Below the pieces are notes generated by a model. That model saw only the letters and a list, made by a program, of their open reading frames with translations. It was not told the DNA's origin and made no database searches. Shown here one piece after another: positions 49,451 to 61,606 of a DNA stretch of 64,000 nt (the stretch's first letter is position 1; the number at the start of each line of letters is the position of its first letter). Source of the DNA: Seminavis robusta (Eukaryota; Bacillariophyta; Bacillariophyceae; Naviculales; Naviculaceae). A program made the position numbers and the translations under genes. The DNA is taken from contig CAICTM010000245.1 of assembly GCA_903772945.1 (NCBI GenBank), positions 21,976 through 85,975 on the forward strand, given 5' to 3'.

Positions 49451-52400
49451 TCAAACCCATTTAATGTGTTCCTCCAGATCATCCAGTGAAATGCCCAGCA
49501 GATTCAAAAAGATGTCCTGGTTGACAACAAAATAGGAATTCAGCTGCTCTATTGCTGCTGTCGTTTGTTCCTGAATCTGCTCTTTCAGATTTGTTTTGAC
49601 CACATTTGTAATGTTTTCAGAGAAGCCTTTGACTGCCTTGTTCAGCAACCAATCAACCCCAGTATCTTCCACCTTTAGGCGGACGTTTTCGATCCCAACC
49701 TCCAGTTCTCGAAGGATCAAGACGGGAGCAACGGAATCAGAACCCACGTTGCCAATTCGTTCTCGAGCACACTCAACACGGAGAAGAATGCACACGTTAT
49801 CGATCGAGACAGCTCCGCAACCCTCAAACACAGGGTCGAAGATTGTTCGTTTCTCTCCCTTTTCGATTCTAAATCGAAAGCGCTCCAAATGGAGTGTCAA
49901 ATTTTTCATTTCCAGCAGGAGAACAGTTGGGTCGACTCGAGGGTTGAATCGGTTTCGGTTTTCTTCGACGCTATCGGATCCCGACAGCGAAGATGGCATC
50001 CCTATAGGAGAGGTCCTTCCCCACGACAAATCGTCAACAGGCGTCTCGGCGTCGCCGTCGTCCGCGCTCTTTTTCTCCTCCAATTCTTTGTGTAGCTGGA
50101 TCTGGTAGGAAACGTCGCGTATGGCAATCTCGAGTAACTCGTCGTCATCGATTTCAAGGTTACGCCAGAGATCTATGCCACAGCTCAACACCGATGTTAT
50201 GGGAAGTCCGCCCAGGACGCTCGCCACGTACTTATCCGTTGGTTGCTGGTAACATTGCAAGCGGGGAGGATCAGCGTCAGGCTAGGACAAAGCCATGTCG
50301 AGACAAAGAAGCAAGCGAGGACACCCTTACCTCTCCAACCCCACCAATGCCAACTCTCCAAGCACCATGGCGCTTGGCTTGTAGGATCATTTCGCGGATG
50401 TGATCCAGTATCGACTCCTCGACCCGATCAGTTGATTCTGAGTTGTCGCTTGCAGACACCAAGGTTGCAGCAGAAGCATCTACCGACAAGTCAGCATCAT
50501 CCTCGCCAAAGATGGGTAAGAAGAGGGCGTCTCCACCCATGACTTGGCAGACTAGATTCTCGCGTTTCACTTTGACATCGGACAGCGTAAGATCACCCCC
50601 GTCTTGTCCATGGCAGGTAAGAACCCAGCCGTCGCCAAGGTCGCGGCGTTCCACTGGAATCGAAAGTTTAGGCAGGTAGGCCTTCCAGGCAATTGGTCAA
50701 CGCAATACAAGCAGTTAGAAGCCGAACGAAGCCTTCGACCACCAAGCAACGAATAACACCAACTCACCACAAAGCGCTCTATTGCGGTGGAAGCTTTCTC
50801 TCGAATGAAATCTGCAAGTTTGTCGGCGTCGTCAATGGCTTCAGACGCCTCTCTCAAGAGCTTGTCAATTTCGACTCCGTCGATGAGATTCAGAATGTCG
50901 TCATCGATGCTGTCAAAACGGACCAACTGTGAGTACAAAAACAGAGCTTGGGTCTTCACTTTGCCTCCTGACCAACGTCGAGCTCACCTTGGGTAATAGG
51001 GGACATGTGCCATCATCGCTTTGACATCACGAGAGAACGACGACAACGCAAGGATCAACTGCAAGAAAAGGATTCGTGAGAACGCACAAATTGACGAGAC
51101 AACAACCAAGCAAAAAAATGCGACCCTTACCTTTGTGTCGAGCTCGTGGATGATTCGACAAGCGTCATATTCCAGAAGGAAATCAAGCCAGTCCTTATTG
51201 GAGTTTCCTGCGCTAATCTTGTGGAACTGTGCAACGCAAAGAGAGAAGATGCTGGAAAGGGGGCACATGAATTCCTTAGCATTTTCTGGCATCTGCGATA
51301 CGACGTAAGAGAACTCTTCGTCTGCCGCATCAAGCAAGGGAATCCACAGGCGGCCAGCTACTGAAAGATCTTTCAGTATCCTGAGATGCCGCAAGGAATG
51401 AAAATTGGAAGCGTGTATCGTCAACATTCGTGACGCAACCTCCTCTCGACAAAACACCCGAACAAGAATTCTCTCAAGCACTTCGAGAACGTCGCCTTTC
51501 CGCAGAAGTTTCAGCAATGAACGTTTGGGAGCGGCTAGCAGCTGTATAAACTTGGCCAACTGTGCCAGCTTTTCGTTATTGCGCTCAGCTGCGCCAGTTT
51601 CGTTTGAAGACATTCTGACCAAGTGCTCGTAAATAAACATGGCTGTCTTTCGCAAGTGAACATGGCTATCAGGGTCAATGATTGTTGCCTTGACCAAGGA
51701 GTCTTCAATGCGGAGAAGGCAGTTCTTCCAATCACCCTCACATAGTCCATTAAAGAACGCTTCGTCCGCCAGGATCGAGTCTGCAAATCGCATGACTCTA
51801 ATCTTAGCTTTCCTGCCTTGCTGTTCCATTCGTTGAGCAATCCCTCGGCCAACCTTCTCCACACGATCTTTTATGGGTAAGAAGGTCGATTTGATCTCCT
51901 CCAACGAGCTTCGCCAAATCCTGAGAGATTGCGGGCTAACATTTTTCTGTTGCACTTTGATAATTGTTCGCAAGAACATCAAAAACTCGTGGCACAGATC
52001 CATGGCTAGCCTGAACTGAGGTTGACCATCACTGGCGGCTCTTGCTAGGGACACTGTCCTCATCAATATTCGAATGACTGCAAATGCATGCTGATAGGAA
52101 TCAGTACTCTCTTCCTCGCCCGCATCAATGACTTCAGATCTCTTGTGTGTAGACACTTGTGAGCGCTCGTCATCAGCAGTGATAGCTGAAGACCTTCTAC
52201 TTTGAGGCGCAGGAAATACACCACCCAACATGTCGTTCAGAATCCAGATGCTGGCATCGTTGTCTTCCTGTCCATCTGACATGGAGCTTCCCTGCCCAGA
52301 TAAGGTGACATAAGAGGCATCATCTCTTTCCATCAACGACGACGAGCTATCTCCAGATTCGCCCCCTTCGATGGAAGCCTTAGAAGGTGGAGGGCGATCA

Positions 52401-55306
52401 AGGCGCTCCAAGAACTCAATGATTGAAGTCATAAAGTTGCTCATGAAGTCAAACTCGTCATCTTCAACAGCTTTCAGGAAGCTCTTCCAGAGGACGTCCA
52501 GATTCTCAGTCCAGAACTTCCAAAGGTGATCATTCGAGTTGGGGTCTCCATCATTGTAGAACTGTTGCTGCCTCACCACTGCTTTGTAATTGTCCAGCAT
52601 GATTTGGTAGTCACATGCTTCTTTAATGTGCTCGATGACGGGTCGGAACTGAGCACCGTAACAGGAATGAACGTCTTCACGATTGAGCGCAACAACACAG
52701 TTCTTATACACCCCGTCATCTTGCAGGGTAACGATGTAGCGTCCATTTTGAAAGTTTCGTCCAGCATCCACATACCCAAGCACCTTGCCTGATCCGCACT
52801 TTGTTTGAACTTCGAAACCCACCGACGCTTCAAGGACTCCTTGGATGCAGGAACGATTGAGATATGCGTGGGCAGCCCCATTTCCTCGTCGTTGCCAAAG
52901 CGATCGAACTACGTGACAGTCATCTTCCACACGCCAACCTACAACAACTCCAGCCCCGTAAGTTGTCGCAACGCAGGCCCCAATCGGCACCTCGGAGTGT
53001 TTGGGCATGTACCTGGAGCTCCACTCATCCATGACCCTGAAAGTCAGTTCTGCAAATTCACCATTGCGGAGGAAGGACTTGTCAATTTTGCATGTCACAG
53101 ACAAACAGTTTGTAGTCCCCACGTCTTCTGATGCAGCACGGCTACCGGTTGGATCCACGTAAACCCTTTTGCTGGACACCACCGTAGCCAACTGATAGTT
53201 AGAGCGGCCGACTCTTTTCAATCCAGGCTGATGCGGAAACATTGGGGCTGCAACTTTGACCCCAGGAGCCAGAGGCTGTCGTTGCGGATGCAAGCAACTA
53301 CGGGCTGCTTTGTCCTCGCCTGCAGTACTCAGAGTGAACTCGTATGTTACCAAATGCTCAAGCTCGTAGGATTGGCTCTCCAGGTGGCTTAACATCGATG
53401 CATCCCGAATCACTTCAGTGCCCAGGGAGTTTACATTTCCAATAGTCACTGGCGATCTCGAGTGCAGTTTCAGAGGCGCGTCATCAGCACCTTGAAGCAT
53501 TGACATTGGTGAAGTTTCTTGAAGGCGTTGTGTCCGAATGATCGAGGGTGGTGCAGGGGGGCCTTCACTGCTGACAACACTCGATGGTCTGCTGTTGTTG
53601 CTGTCCTTGTGATTGTTCCTGCTGTAGTTGCGAGGGGACGCAGCTGAATTCTCTTCATCACTGAGGGCACCTGCAACAGCAGCAGATGTCCACATGGAGT
53701 GTACTGGGCGAGTGGGAGTCCTTCGGGCGGCAGGCCTCTTCAAACCAGCCATAGATATCAAAGATTGAATGTCAGCTGGGCCAGCAAAATCAAAGGTTGG
53801 CGTTTGGCCGCCTTCTCTCGGACTGGCCACAAACTTGTCTGTGATATTCTTGATTCTCTCTGCAGCTTCCTGAGAGGCTACGACTCGTTGTAAGTGTGTT
53901 GAATTCAGCACTCGCATTCCAATTTTTGCGGAAATGTCTACCCAATTCATATCAGCCACTACTGCCGAGGAAACTGACGCCGCCGACGATCCCGAAGAAG
54001 GACTGTCCAATGACTTTTCGTTGGTTGCCGTTTCAGCAAGCATGATGTACCTGTTGCCGAGCGTGTTGTTGTTGTTTCGGTTGTATTCATGTCTGCCGGC
54101 AGGTGACATGGCCAGGCTAGGTTCCTGAGGCTGCGGCCGTACACTATCGCGGACCAACTCAATACCACCACCTCCAGATGGACTGCTGGGCGCTGTTAGG
54201 CCCACAATGTTGTGCCTTCCAACTGTAGCCGACGTTTGGTTGTTATCTGCTGGGAAACCACTGCGATAGTCATCTTCTTCGGACTGTGTTTCCGAAACAG
54301 CATTCAAGGGTCCATCTAGCGGTGATGGGTTGCGTTGATGAAAGACTGTCGAACGCCGAGCTCGTTTGCGATTGTAGTCCTCTTGAAGCATCAGATAGGT
54401 GAAATTTATAGCGACGATGTGCTTGGAGGTTGACTGGCTCCATTCTTCTCGGACCATGTATCTTGAATCCAAACAGAGCTGATTTCCAGCCTGTTTGATA
54501 CAAGGCGGAGGCATGTTCCAGAGTTGTACGTGTCTACTCTGAGCCACCATTGTGTCTGTAAACTCAAACTCCTCCTTATTCCATTCACGCCCAGCAAATC
54601 GATTCCTTAGAAACACGTGCTTGTCAAACCACCGGGCAATGGCCAGCAGAATGCTGAGCAGTTTGATCAACTTGGGTGGACAGTGACGTTCCAGATCTTT
54701 CCAGTCAATGAGAATTGTTGATAATTGAATCGATAAAAGTAGTAATTCGTTACCACACCACATGAGAGCTACGTGAGTGACCGCAGCCACCATGGCAAGT
54801 CCAGCAATGACAAGGGCCCCTAATAGCAGCATTGTTCGGCTCAATGTGGCCAACAAGTTCTCTCGATTGGGCGCCTTTTCGTAGACAAAACCAACAATCG
54901 AAAGTGCCAAGGACAGAGGCTTTGTTTGTCGAATTTGCCAAACTTTGCGCTTCAGAACCCTCCAATTTCTTGTGCACAAGAGCGGAACTAACGTGAAATG
55001 TTCATCGGAATCCTTTCGAGCACCATCCTTCCGGCCCCTGCTAGTGGGATCAAAACGGAAGTGAGGATGGGAGTTCAATATCCTCGTCATATGATCTCCC
55101 ACAGGGTCGGGTCGACTCTTTTTCTCGTATTCCTTTTCCGATGGGCGTGGTCGCTTGAGTACCAATGGCTGTAAAGCCTCGGCTGAAATCAGTTCTGATG
55201 TCTGTTTCCCGACATGCTGGAAGAGTTTTCGCTTTGATACCGTATTGTGGTTCTGTTGAGGACGTGGAGGATGGTGACTGTTGGTACTACTGCTTGTCTT
55301 GACCAT
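49451..55306 (-). CDS. Giant five-exon membrane protein of unknown function (1844 aa)
   Basis: Exons on the minus strand are 55306-51131, 51058-50988, 50909-50768, 50681-50331 and 50245-49451. Introns of 72, 78, 86 and 85 nt join 5535 nt in one frame. Near residues 105-220 are hydrophobic segments (TMLLLGALVIAGLAMVAAVT, then LLLLSIQLSTILI and a third LLSILLAIARWF). A long disordered Ser/Pro/Asn part follows (330-640). A folded block near 700-950 has two repeats of a strand-Gly pattern: VPIGACVATTYGAGVVVGWR with DDCHVVRSLWQ, and ASVGFEVQTKCGSGKVLGYV. Residues 1150-1500 are helical. The C-terminal part has DLTLSDVKVKRENLVCQVMG and LEMKNLTLHLERFRFRIEKG, resembling strands of lipid-transfer proteins only loosely. 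The family is not recognised. Exon 3's start (CAG|C) is the best frame-keeping choice. Confidence 0.8.
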
Positions 55307-56024
55307 GGCTTCTGAAGGTTAGTAGAAGAAGAAGATAGCTGCCGTGCCGATCGACAAGGTGATTGATTATCTCTTCTGGCGAACGGAGGCCGATGTGCAG
55401 TACGATGTAGACATGGGATGACACAAAAGAATAAGCTAAAAATTAAAAGGGGATTCTACGTCTACCTCGTTCTAGCGAGTCCCGGGAGGTTCACCTCGTG
55501 ATTGCCAACCACCAGCTGGTTTTGGCTCCTCTCGCATCTTCGGTCAGATCCTTCGTCGACTCGACTCAATGCGTTATCTTAGATGCAGTCGTAGTAGTAA
55601 GTAGAATTAGCAATACGGTACAGTCGTAGGAGTCTCGATACTGGTGGCTCTATAGCTCTCATGCATTGGCTGTCTCAGCTTTTTATTAGTAGCGGTACCG
55701 GTACACTTGTAGCGGCTACCGATAGGGATCCGTGTCATTGCCGTTTGCCGTTGTGTTAATTTCTTTGATGCAGACGCGGGGTCCAAATCTTTTGCCAAGT
55801 TGGATCCATGCTTTCTTAAAACAAAGGGCAACGAATACGGCTTTTTAATAAAAAATAGATCATCGCAAAAAGATACAGTACTTGTACCGTGGTACCTGTG
55901 CTAGCCAGAGCCAAAACAAGCTCTCTAGCTAGCTAGTCTAGCCTAGCTAGTAGCAACTACGGTAGCTGCAATGCATATATCTGTATGCAGAAGTTGAAAC
56001 TGTGGTGACTGACAATCAGTTCAG
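55307..56024. promoter_or_regulatory. Spacer, 718 bp, with promoter of the giant gene
   Basis: No gene is seen. It contains GCGGTACCGGTACAC at 55692, GTACTTGTACCGTGGTACC at 55879, and CTCTAGCTAGCTAGTCTAG near 55922. The proximal 200-300 bp above 55306 should be the giant gene's promoter. Confidence 0.45.
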
Positions 56025-57255
56025 TTAAGCAGCAGGAACCGCAGGCGGGTCCTTCAGCCCTACCATGAGTTCTGCATCGGATCCATTCTCCATGATGGGA
56101 TCAAAGATGGAAGCCAGCGTCACCCCTCGGCTACCCAAGTTCGGCACCTTGGCGTCCGCACCCTCACCATAGAAATCTTCATCTTTTGTTCCGCCTGTGT
56201 ATGTAATGACGCATTTCATATTCTACATATTGCAACGGGAGAGCGGAGATAGATTAGAGATTGCTTGCTGCGACAAGCTATAAAATGTAAACGTTGATTG
56301 CTTGCTGAACTTACCGCTCCCTTGGCAGCTTGAAGTCCAATGAGGCTGTCTTCAATCACTACACATCGATCAGCAGGAACTCCAATCCTTTTGGCTGCTT
56401 CATTGTATATCATGGGTGAGGGTTTCTTCTCCGACACATCATCACCAAGGATGCATACATCCAATTTCTCAATCCTTTCTTGGCCCAGAGTCACTGAGAG
56501 AGTCCTTTGAGCGGCTTCCTTGGTTGATGCAGAACACACGCCCACAGCAATCATAGGGTTTGCCAATGCTTCGTCCATCAATTCAAGCACACCTGGCCGG
56601 CATACGGCATTTTCTTCTACAAATTTTTTGTAGCGACCGGTTTTGTCGGTTTGTAGGGCATCAATAAGAGCCTGCTGCTCTTCCAGTGTGACGGGAGCAG
56701 GTTTTTGACCACTCATGGGGAATGCTTTTGTCGTATTTCGGAAATGAAAAAACATCTTTGGTTTGCCTCCGCCAACGGTGTTCTGCAAGACATCTATGTA
56801 TGAAGTATGGTATGAATATAACGACAGAATGACAAGATAAGAATGGTTTTGAAACAGCCATGAATGAAACAATATGATGTACATTGCTCACCGTAGTACT
56901 CAACCGACCACACCACAGGTTCTCCGTCAATGGTTAGTTCTGCAGCTTCGAATGCTCCATTGTACGCTTGACGATGGAATTCTGTGGAAAAGGCCAAAAT
57001 GAAATATTTATGAGTGCAGCGTCAGCTGAGAAATACTGAATCATCTCATCATTAACGATACCCACCCTCTGTCTCCAAGATCACTCCATCACAATCGAAA
57101 AGCAAGGCATATTCATACTCGCCAGATGGAGCTGCATTATTCTGGAGCAGACGCTGACTTTGGAAGCGAAAGCCTCGGAAAACGGGAGCAAAACCTTGCA
57201 CTGCAGAAACCCAAAGACAGAAAGCTGCCAAACAGAATTGCTTGCTCCTGAACAT
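56025..57255 (-). CDS. Plastid-targeted HAD phosphatase, CbbY-like (318 aa)
   Basis: Exons on the minus strand are 57255-57066, 56981-56892, 56793-56315 and 56222-56025 (introns 84, 98 and 92 nt), 957 nt in frame. CbbY in bacteria and plants removes xylulose-1,5-bisphosphate, a Rubisco inhibitor. The leader FCLAAFCLWVSAVQGFAPVF has a signal peptide and a GFAP variant of the diatom ASAF motif, so plastid import is likely. HAD motifs: I ALLFDCDGVILETE (Asp-x-Asp), II GVCSAST, III KKPSPMIYNEAAKR (Lys), IV VVIEDSLIG. CbbY-type segments: HRQAYNGAF, VVWSVEYYDVLQNTVGGGKP and ANMKCVITYTGG. The start is ATG at 57255, the only one opening the leader. Confidence 0.9.
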
Positions 57256-58438
57256 GTTGATCTCAACTGTTGACTTCAACAAGCTACCTGTCGCAACGAT
57301 ACAAATTGTTGTGCAAGCTCTCTCTGGCTATTTGCTTTCCCTCATGCATGCATGGTCATCTTCGATCTCCATGGTGAAGAGAAAGCGCAGCGTGTGCACC
57401 GCAGCGCTTTGTCTTTCGTCTTTGACTGTGACGTCAGAAGGAGCGCACATTTGATCATCATGATCTCTTCAAAGGTGCCCATTTAGGTCGAGTGAGTCGA
57501 ATCCCGGTGTCACACAGCTACTTGGTCCCGCAAACATTGCCGCCACTTTTGTCATGGGAGGACAAAATCTACTGTACTGTATGATAGCAGATACATTACT
57601 ACCATTTACTGGTACTACTTGTATTACAAGCTCTCCAGATTAGATAGGATAGGCTTGTCTACTCGATTCTTGAAGCTACGGTAATCTAACTTGACTTGCT
57701 GGTTGTAAGGTTCCTTCTTTGATGTGGGTGGTGGGATTTACTCAGTCGGTTCAGTAGTGGGTCCTGATTAAAGTAACGATGTAACTAACATGTACCGGTA
57801 CATGTACTTACACTTTGTCGGTTCGTGGAACCAAATTCTGATGATGACTGCAGGCAACAAAATCATACAATGGCAAAGTGCTTCTGACTTGCAGACGAGA
57901 GTGCAAAAGCCAATTGCATGCCCAAGGCTAGACTAGAGCTTCAGCCTACCGGTAGCTACTGGCCTGGGACTGGATCTCCTCCTCGGTCTCCTCCGTTGTA
58001 TCTTTTGGTGGGCTGCATGCTATGCTATAAATCCCGCCCCTGTTACATTTCCCTCGACGAAAGCAGAAAATTGATCAGAAACTATAGGCTAATGAAGCGA
58101 AAAACTTTGGAGAGCCGTTTCTTTTTGTAGCCTTCGAAAGATCCGAGCGGGCCAGCTTCCTCCCGCCAACACTATCTAAGTTCAAATTTCCTTAGTAGAG
58201 AGACTACGGGACCGCTTTCGCTGACCCCACTTTTTCTGTCTTCTCTCCTCACAAAACGAGTGCACGTACACCAGCACTCCTCTAACACGCTGCGTTGTAA
58301 CTGTGTTAGAGAGACGCAGAACATTCCGATTAGTTGCGATTGCCATTCCAGCTTTTGTTGCGCGGCCGTTTCCGCTGTTGTGCTTCGTCAGTGTCTGGTT
58401 ATCGTACGGAGGGTAGATACCCATAGTTTTCTTGGATA
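57256..58438. promoter_or_regulatory. Divergent spacer, 1183 bp (CbbY / disordered protein)
   Basis: No convincing gene. It contains ACATGTACCGGTACATGTAC, a 20-bp near-palindrome, at about 57789, and CTACCGGTAGCTACTGG near 57947. TATAAAT at 58026 is followed by CCCGCCCC, a plausible core promoter pair about 410 bp before the ATG at 58439. Confidence 0.45.
58026..58040 (+). promoter_or_regulatory. Possible TATA box plus GC-rich box
   Basis: TATAAAT directly followed by CCCGCCCC. The position, about 410 bp upstream of the next plus-strand ATG, would imply a long leader or an intron in it. Sequence match only. Confidence 0.3.
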
Positions 58439-59724
58439 ATGGGTCCCAACACCATTACCTTTGAAATGGCCCAAAGCGCTCGAGACAAGCTTCAGGCGTC
58501 GGCACGTGAAATCTGGACATCCATTCGAAATGAGTCAATGGATAGCTCCAATGGACAAGGACAACCGTCTGCAGACGGTACCATGACGATGTCCTTTGAG
58601 AAGATTGAGGCAGTGCTCAAAGCCATGTTCGGTTCCTGTACAACTGGAGTTCCACCGAACAACAATCCACAAGAACCGACAACATGTGCCTTGCCTTGTG
58701 AACAAAAGCGATCTAGGAGTACCGGTACCGGTACTAGAAGCAGAGACTTTGTTTCTTCGGAGCATGTGTATGCCCAGCTCTTTGAGGATGATCAGGCCAA
58801 GGCTTCCCGGGCCGTGAATGGATTGCGAGAACGGGCCGCTTCTACATCCCCAAGGTCCAAATTTTCCAATCAGTTTCGCGATTTCCCGAAAACAAAGAGC
58901 ACTCCAACACCCGGACGGTTAACACCGGCTCCACCGCCACCTCCTCCTTCCACTAGGGCTGTCAACATTAGTGCGGATTTGAGTTTTGACGATGGCATTA
59001 GCGCAATCAGCGCCAACACGCTCGAAGAAATGGCCAAAGTCCACGAGTTTAGAAACCAAACGAGACTGACCAGCAAGCATGCCATTAGCAATGTGGAGGA
59101 TATCTCTTATAAACACGCCAACCGATCAAGGCAAAACTCGGAAAGCAAGGTTATCTCACCGCGCCAAGTGCAGTCCATCATGGCACCAGTCAAGTTTACC
59201 CGAGGTCCAAGCATGGGTACTCACACAAGCAGAGCCACCAGATCGAGTAAGGGTACCAAGTCAACGAGCTCTACACAGGACTCGGAGTTTGCCAGTGTTT
59301 GGCGAAAAGAAGAACGCAAGTATTGGGATGATGTCGTGGCACAGAACAAAGTTATTCAACCTCTAAGTGGGCCGGGGAGGCACCCTGCTACCAAGAAATC
59401 GTCGCGGAGACGAAGCCAGTCGGGAAGTTATTCGGTAAGTACAGTACAGAACAGCAGAGTTGGAACGAAAAGAATCTTGACTTTTGGTTTGTTTCTCATC
59501 AGCTTCACTTGTTGTTGCACCCGCAGACGAAAGACGTCACCGTCACTACAACCAGTTCATCATCGTTTTCATCGCACCCTCACGATGTCATTCAGTTTGA
59601 CCGAAAGGATCTTGTTGGTAGCACGAATATCCTCAGTCGCAACGTCCCGTTGTCGTCACTTGATCGAGGCCGCATCCAGACAAGTCTACAAGTTCCATAC
59701 GACTCAGAACTGGGAGAGATATAG
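58439..59724 (+). CDS. Disordered Ser/Thr-rich protein of unknown function (397 aa)
   Basis: Exon 1 is 58439-59434 and exon 2 is 59527-59724 (intron 92 nt, GTAAGT...CGCAG, phase 0). Reading through the intron would give a 439-residue frame with an unrelated Arg/His-rich tail, so splicing is preferred: exon 2 then reads TKDVTVTTTSSSSFSSHPHD, VIQFDRKDLVGSTN and an ordered-looking end SLQVPYDSELGEI. An N-terminal helix (AQSARDKLQASAREIWTSI) and SFEKIEAVLKAMFG may form a small helical domain. A Pro-rich tract TPAPPPPPPSTRA lies at about 160. DSEFASVWRKEERKYWDDVV is the most conserved-looking piece. The function is unknown. Confidence 0.7.
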
Positions 59725-60249
59725 GGGTTCCTTGTTGTATCAGTTGCCACAAACATAGAGTACGTATTGCAAAACTATTTATTATCATAAAGATACATAT
59801 CAAAACTTTCATATTTTTTTGTACTACATGTATGTTCTTGTCCGAGTTGTTGACAAGCCAACTACATGTCACTACCGATGCTGCGAGCAAGGGATCCAAA
59901 GGACGGGAGACATGTCTCTGGTAGAATTAATGCTTCCAAGAGCCTCAATCTAAACATCAATGCAGCAGCCGTAACCAAAGATGCGAACAGACGAGACGCA
60001 GCATCCTTCCGCTCGAGCCTCAGGCGAGCCCAATGGCCTTCCAACGCAGACAGACAGTTTGGGCACACCTGCAGAACTAGATCGAGAGCGGATGCAACTG
60101 GACCATCAAATGGTTAGGTGATTATTTAACAAAAACAATTATGCGGGTACATTGTAGTCTGAACAACAGAGTTGGTAACAGGGACAAAAAACCTCGGAAG
60201 AAATAGCAAAGAACAAGATACATGTACTAGTGGACGAAATGTCAAGTTG
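59725..60249. other. Convergent spacer, 525 bp
   Basis: This lies between two 3' ends. It holds overlapping open frames on both strands (59866-60117 plus, 60068-59862 minus), neither with family resemblance. One might be a small gene but nothing supports it. Confidence 0.45.
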
Positions 60250-61606
60250 TTATAATGCCGAAGCCGCTCTGTTTCCACTCACAACAATGCCTTCCACGAT
60301 AGACTCAATAGGCTTTCCCATGTAAGAGATTTCAAAAATGTTTCTGATCAACGGAAATTCATCCAATGCCTCCCTTGCTTCCAGCACATCGTAGACTTCC
60401 TTGGCAGTCAGGGTCCCTTGGAGTTTCTGGCCATTCAGCAGTTCAGCTTCAATGTCTTCCCAGATTTCCTCGCATGCTTTGTAATCTGATTCCAGAGAAT
60501 CTCCGACAGTCTGCATTTTCTTTGCAAACGCTTCTGCGCATCGCCGGTTGCGACCTCCGTAGCATGTTGTGATCAAGTCTGCCATTCCACAGCTTTGCAT
60601 GAATGTGCTGTCCTTGACATCGTCAAAGAACATGCGACAGAATTTGGCCATTTCCTGCAGACCAATTCTGAGAAGTGCAGCTTTTGTGTTCCCGCCAAGT
60701 CCAAGGCCATCAACGAAACCAGCACCAAGCGCAATGATATTTTTTAGCGCACCACACGCTTCAGCACCACCTACATCATCAATGTGCTGAACTCGGAAAT
60801 TTGGAGAATCAAAGACCAGCCGAGTAAGCTCATCTGCAGGAGGTCCAAACTTGGATGCCAGAGTGGATTCACACATCTGTCCCATGGCCACCTCGGACGC
60901 AACATTGGCTCCCATGAGGACGCCACACTGGAAGTAAGGTCCCATAGCATCCTCGATAGACTTGGAAATGAGTACTGGCAGTTTTGACTCTTGATCGAAA
61001 TCTGGGAGCAGGTGAGTACTGGTAGAAAGAAAATTTAAAGACTCGACCATAGAATATCCTTGGCAACACAACCCACTCACCAAGACCTTTGATCAGACTA
61101 ACTCCTCGGCAGGATGGATGAGCATTGGTTTTGACAATAGGAAGCAGCTTTGGCAAGAATTGGTGTGGCAAGACAAAGATAAGAAGTGTAGCATCTTCGC
61201 AGGCATTGGCCAGATCAGGAACAGCCACGACGTTCTTGGGCAGCTGAATACCTGGAAGGTACTTGACATTTTCATGGCGTGTATTGATAATCTCTGTGAG
61301 CTTTCTGTCTGCTCCATCTTCGTCCTTGACCATTTCCTCGAAGACCCACATGTTCACAGTAGATTCAAAGTGATCAAGTCGTTTGCAGTTACGGCCTACC
61401 AACTTTGCAATGGCACTGCCCCAATTCCCGCTTCCTGAATTGAATGGAATTGTTTGTTGTCGATCGTCATTGGCAAAAACGGACCCGTGAGCTCGCAAAC
61501 ATGTTGGATCAGCCTAATCGCTGGAGTGCTAATCAAGCAAAACCTTACCGACGATGCATACTCTGTCGAGTTGCTCTTCACTGTTCTGGGGGTTGGAGTT
61601 CATCAT
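60250..61606 (-). CDS. GPD: NAD-dependent glycerol-3-phosphate dehydrogenase (387 aa)
   Basis: Exons on the minus strand are 61606-61549, 61434-61081 and 61001-60250 (introns 114 and 79 nt), all splitting Gly or Asp codons in phase 1; 1164 nt in frame. It reduces dihydroxyacetone phosphate to glycerol-3-phosphate for glycerolipids and osmoprotection. The NAD motif [18 protein letters not shown] spans the first splice. [26 protein letters not shown] and [11 protein letters not shown] are the family's next blocks, then [15 protein letters not shown]. The C-terminal domain has [20 protein letters not shown] (catalytic Lys), [20 protein letters not shown] and [20 protein letters not shown]. No targeting signal was seen, so it is cytosolic by default. 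Two Met codons lie at the start; the first was taken. Confidence 0.94.

Noticed and set aside
49050-49460. 136-codon open frame overlapping the giant gene's end
   Set aside because: It starts inside the last codons of the giant gene, has no family resemblance, and turns Pro/Leu-rich and irregular downstream.
57480-57520. Possible tRNA B-box near 57498 (GTCGAATCCCGG)
   Set aside because: The conserved GGTTC start is missing and no acceptor or anticodon stem could be folded around it.
59866-60117. 83-codon plus frame and a 68-codon minus frame in the same spacer
   Set aside because: They overlap each other, and neither shows domains, targeting signals or plausible splice links.
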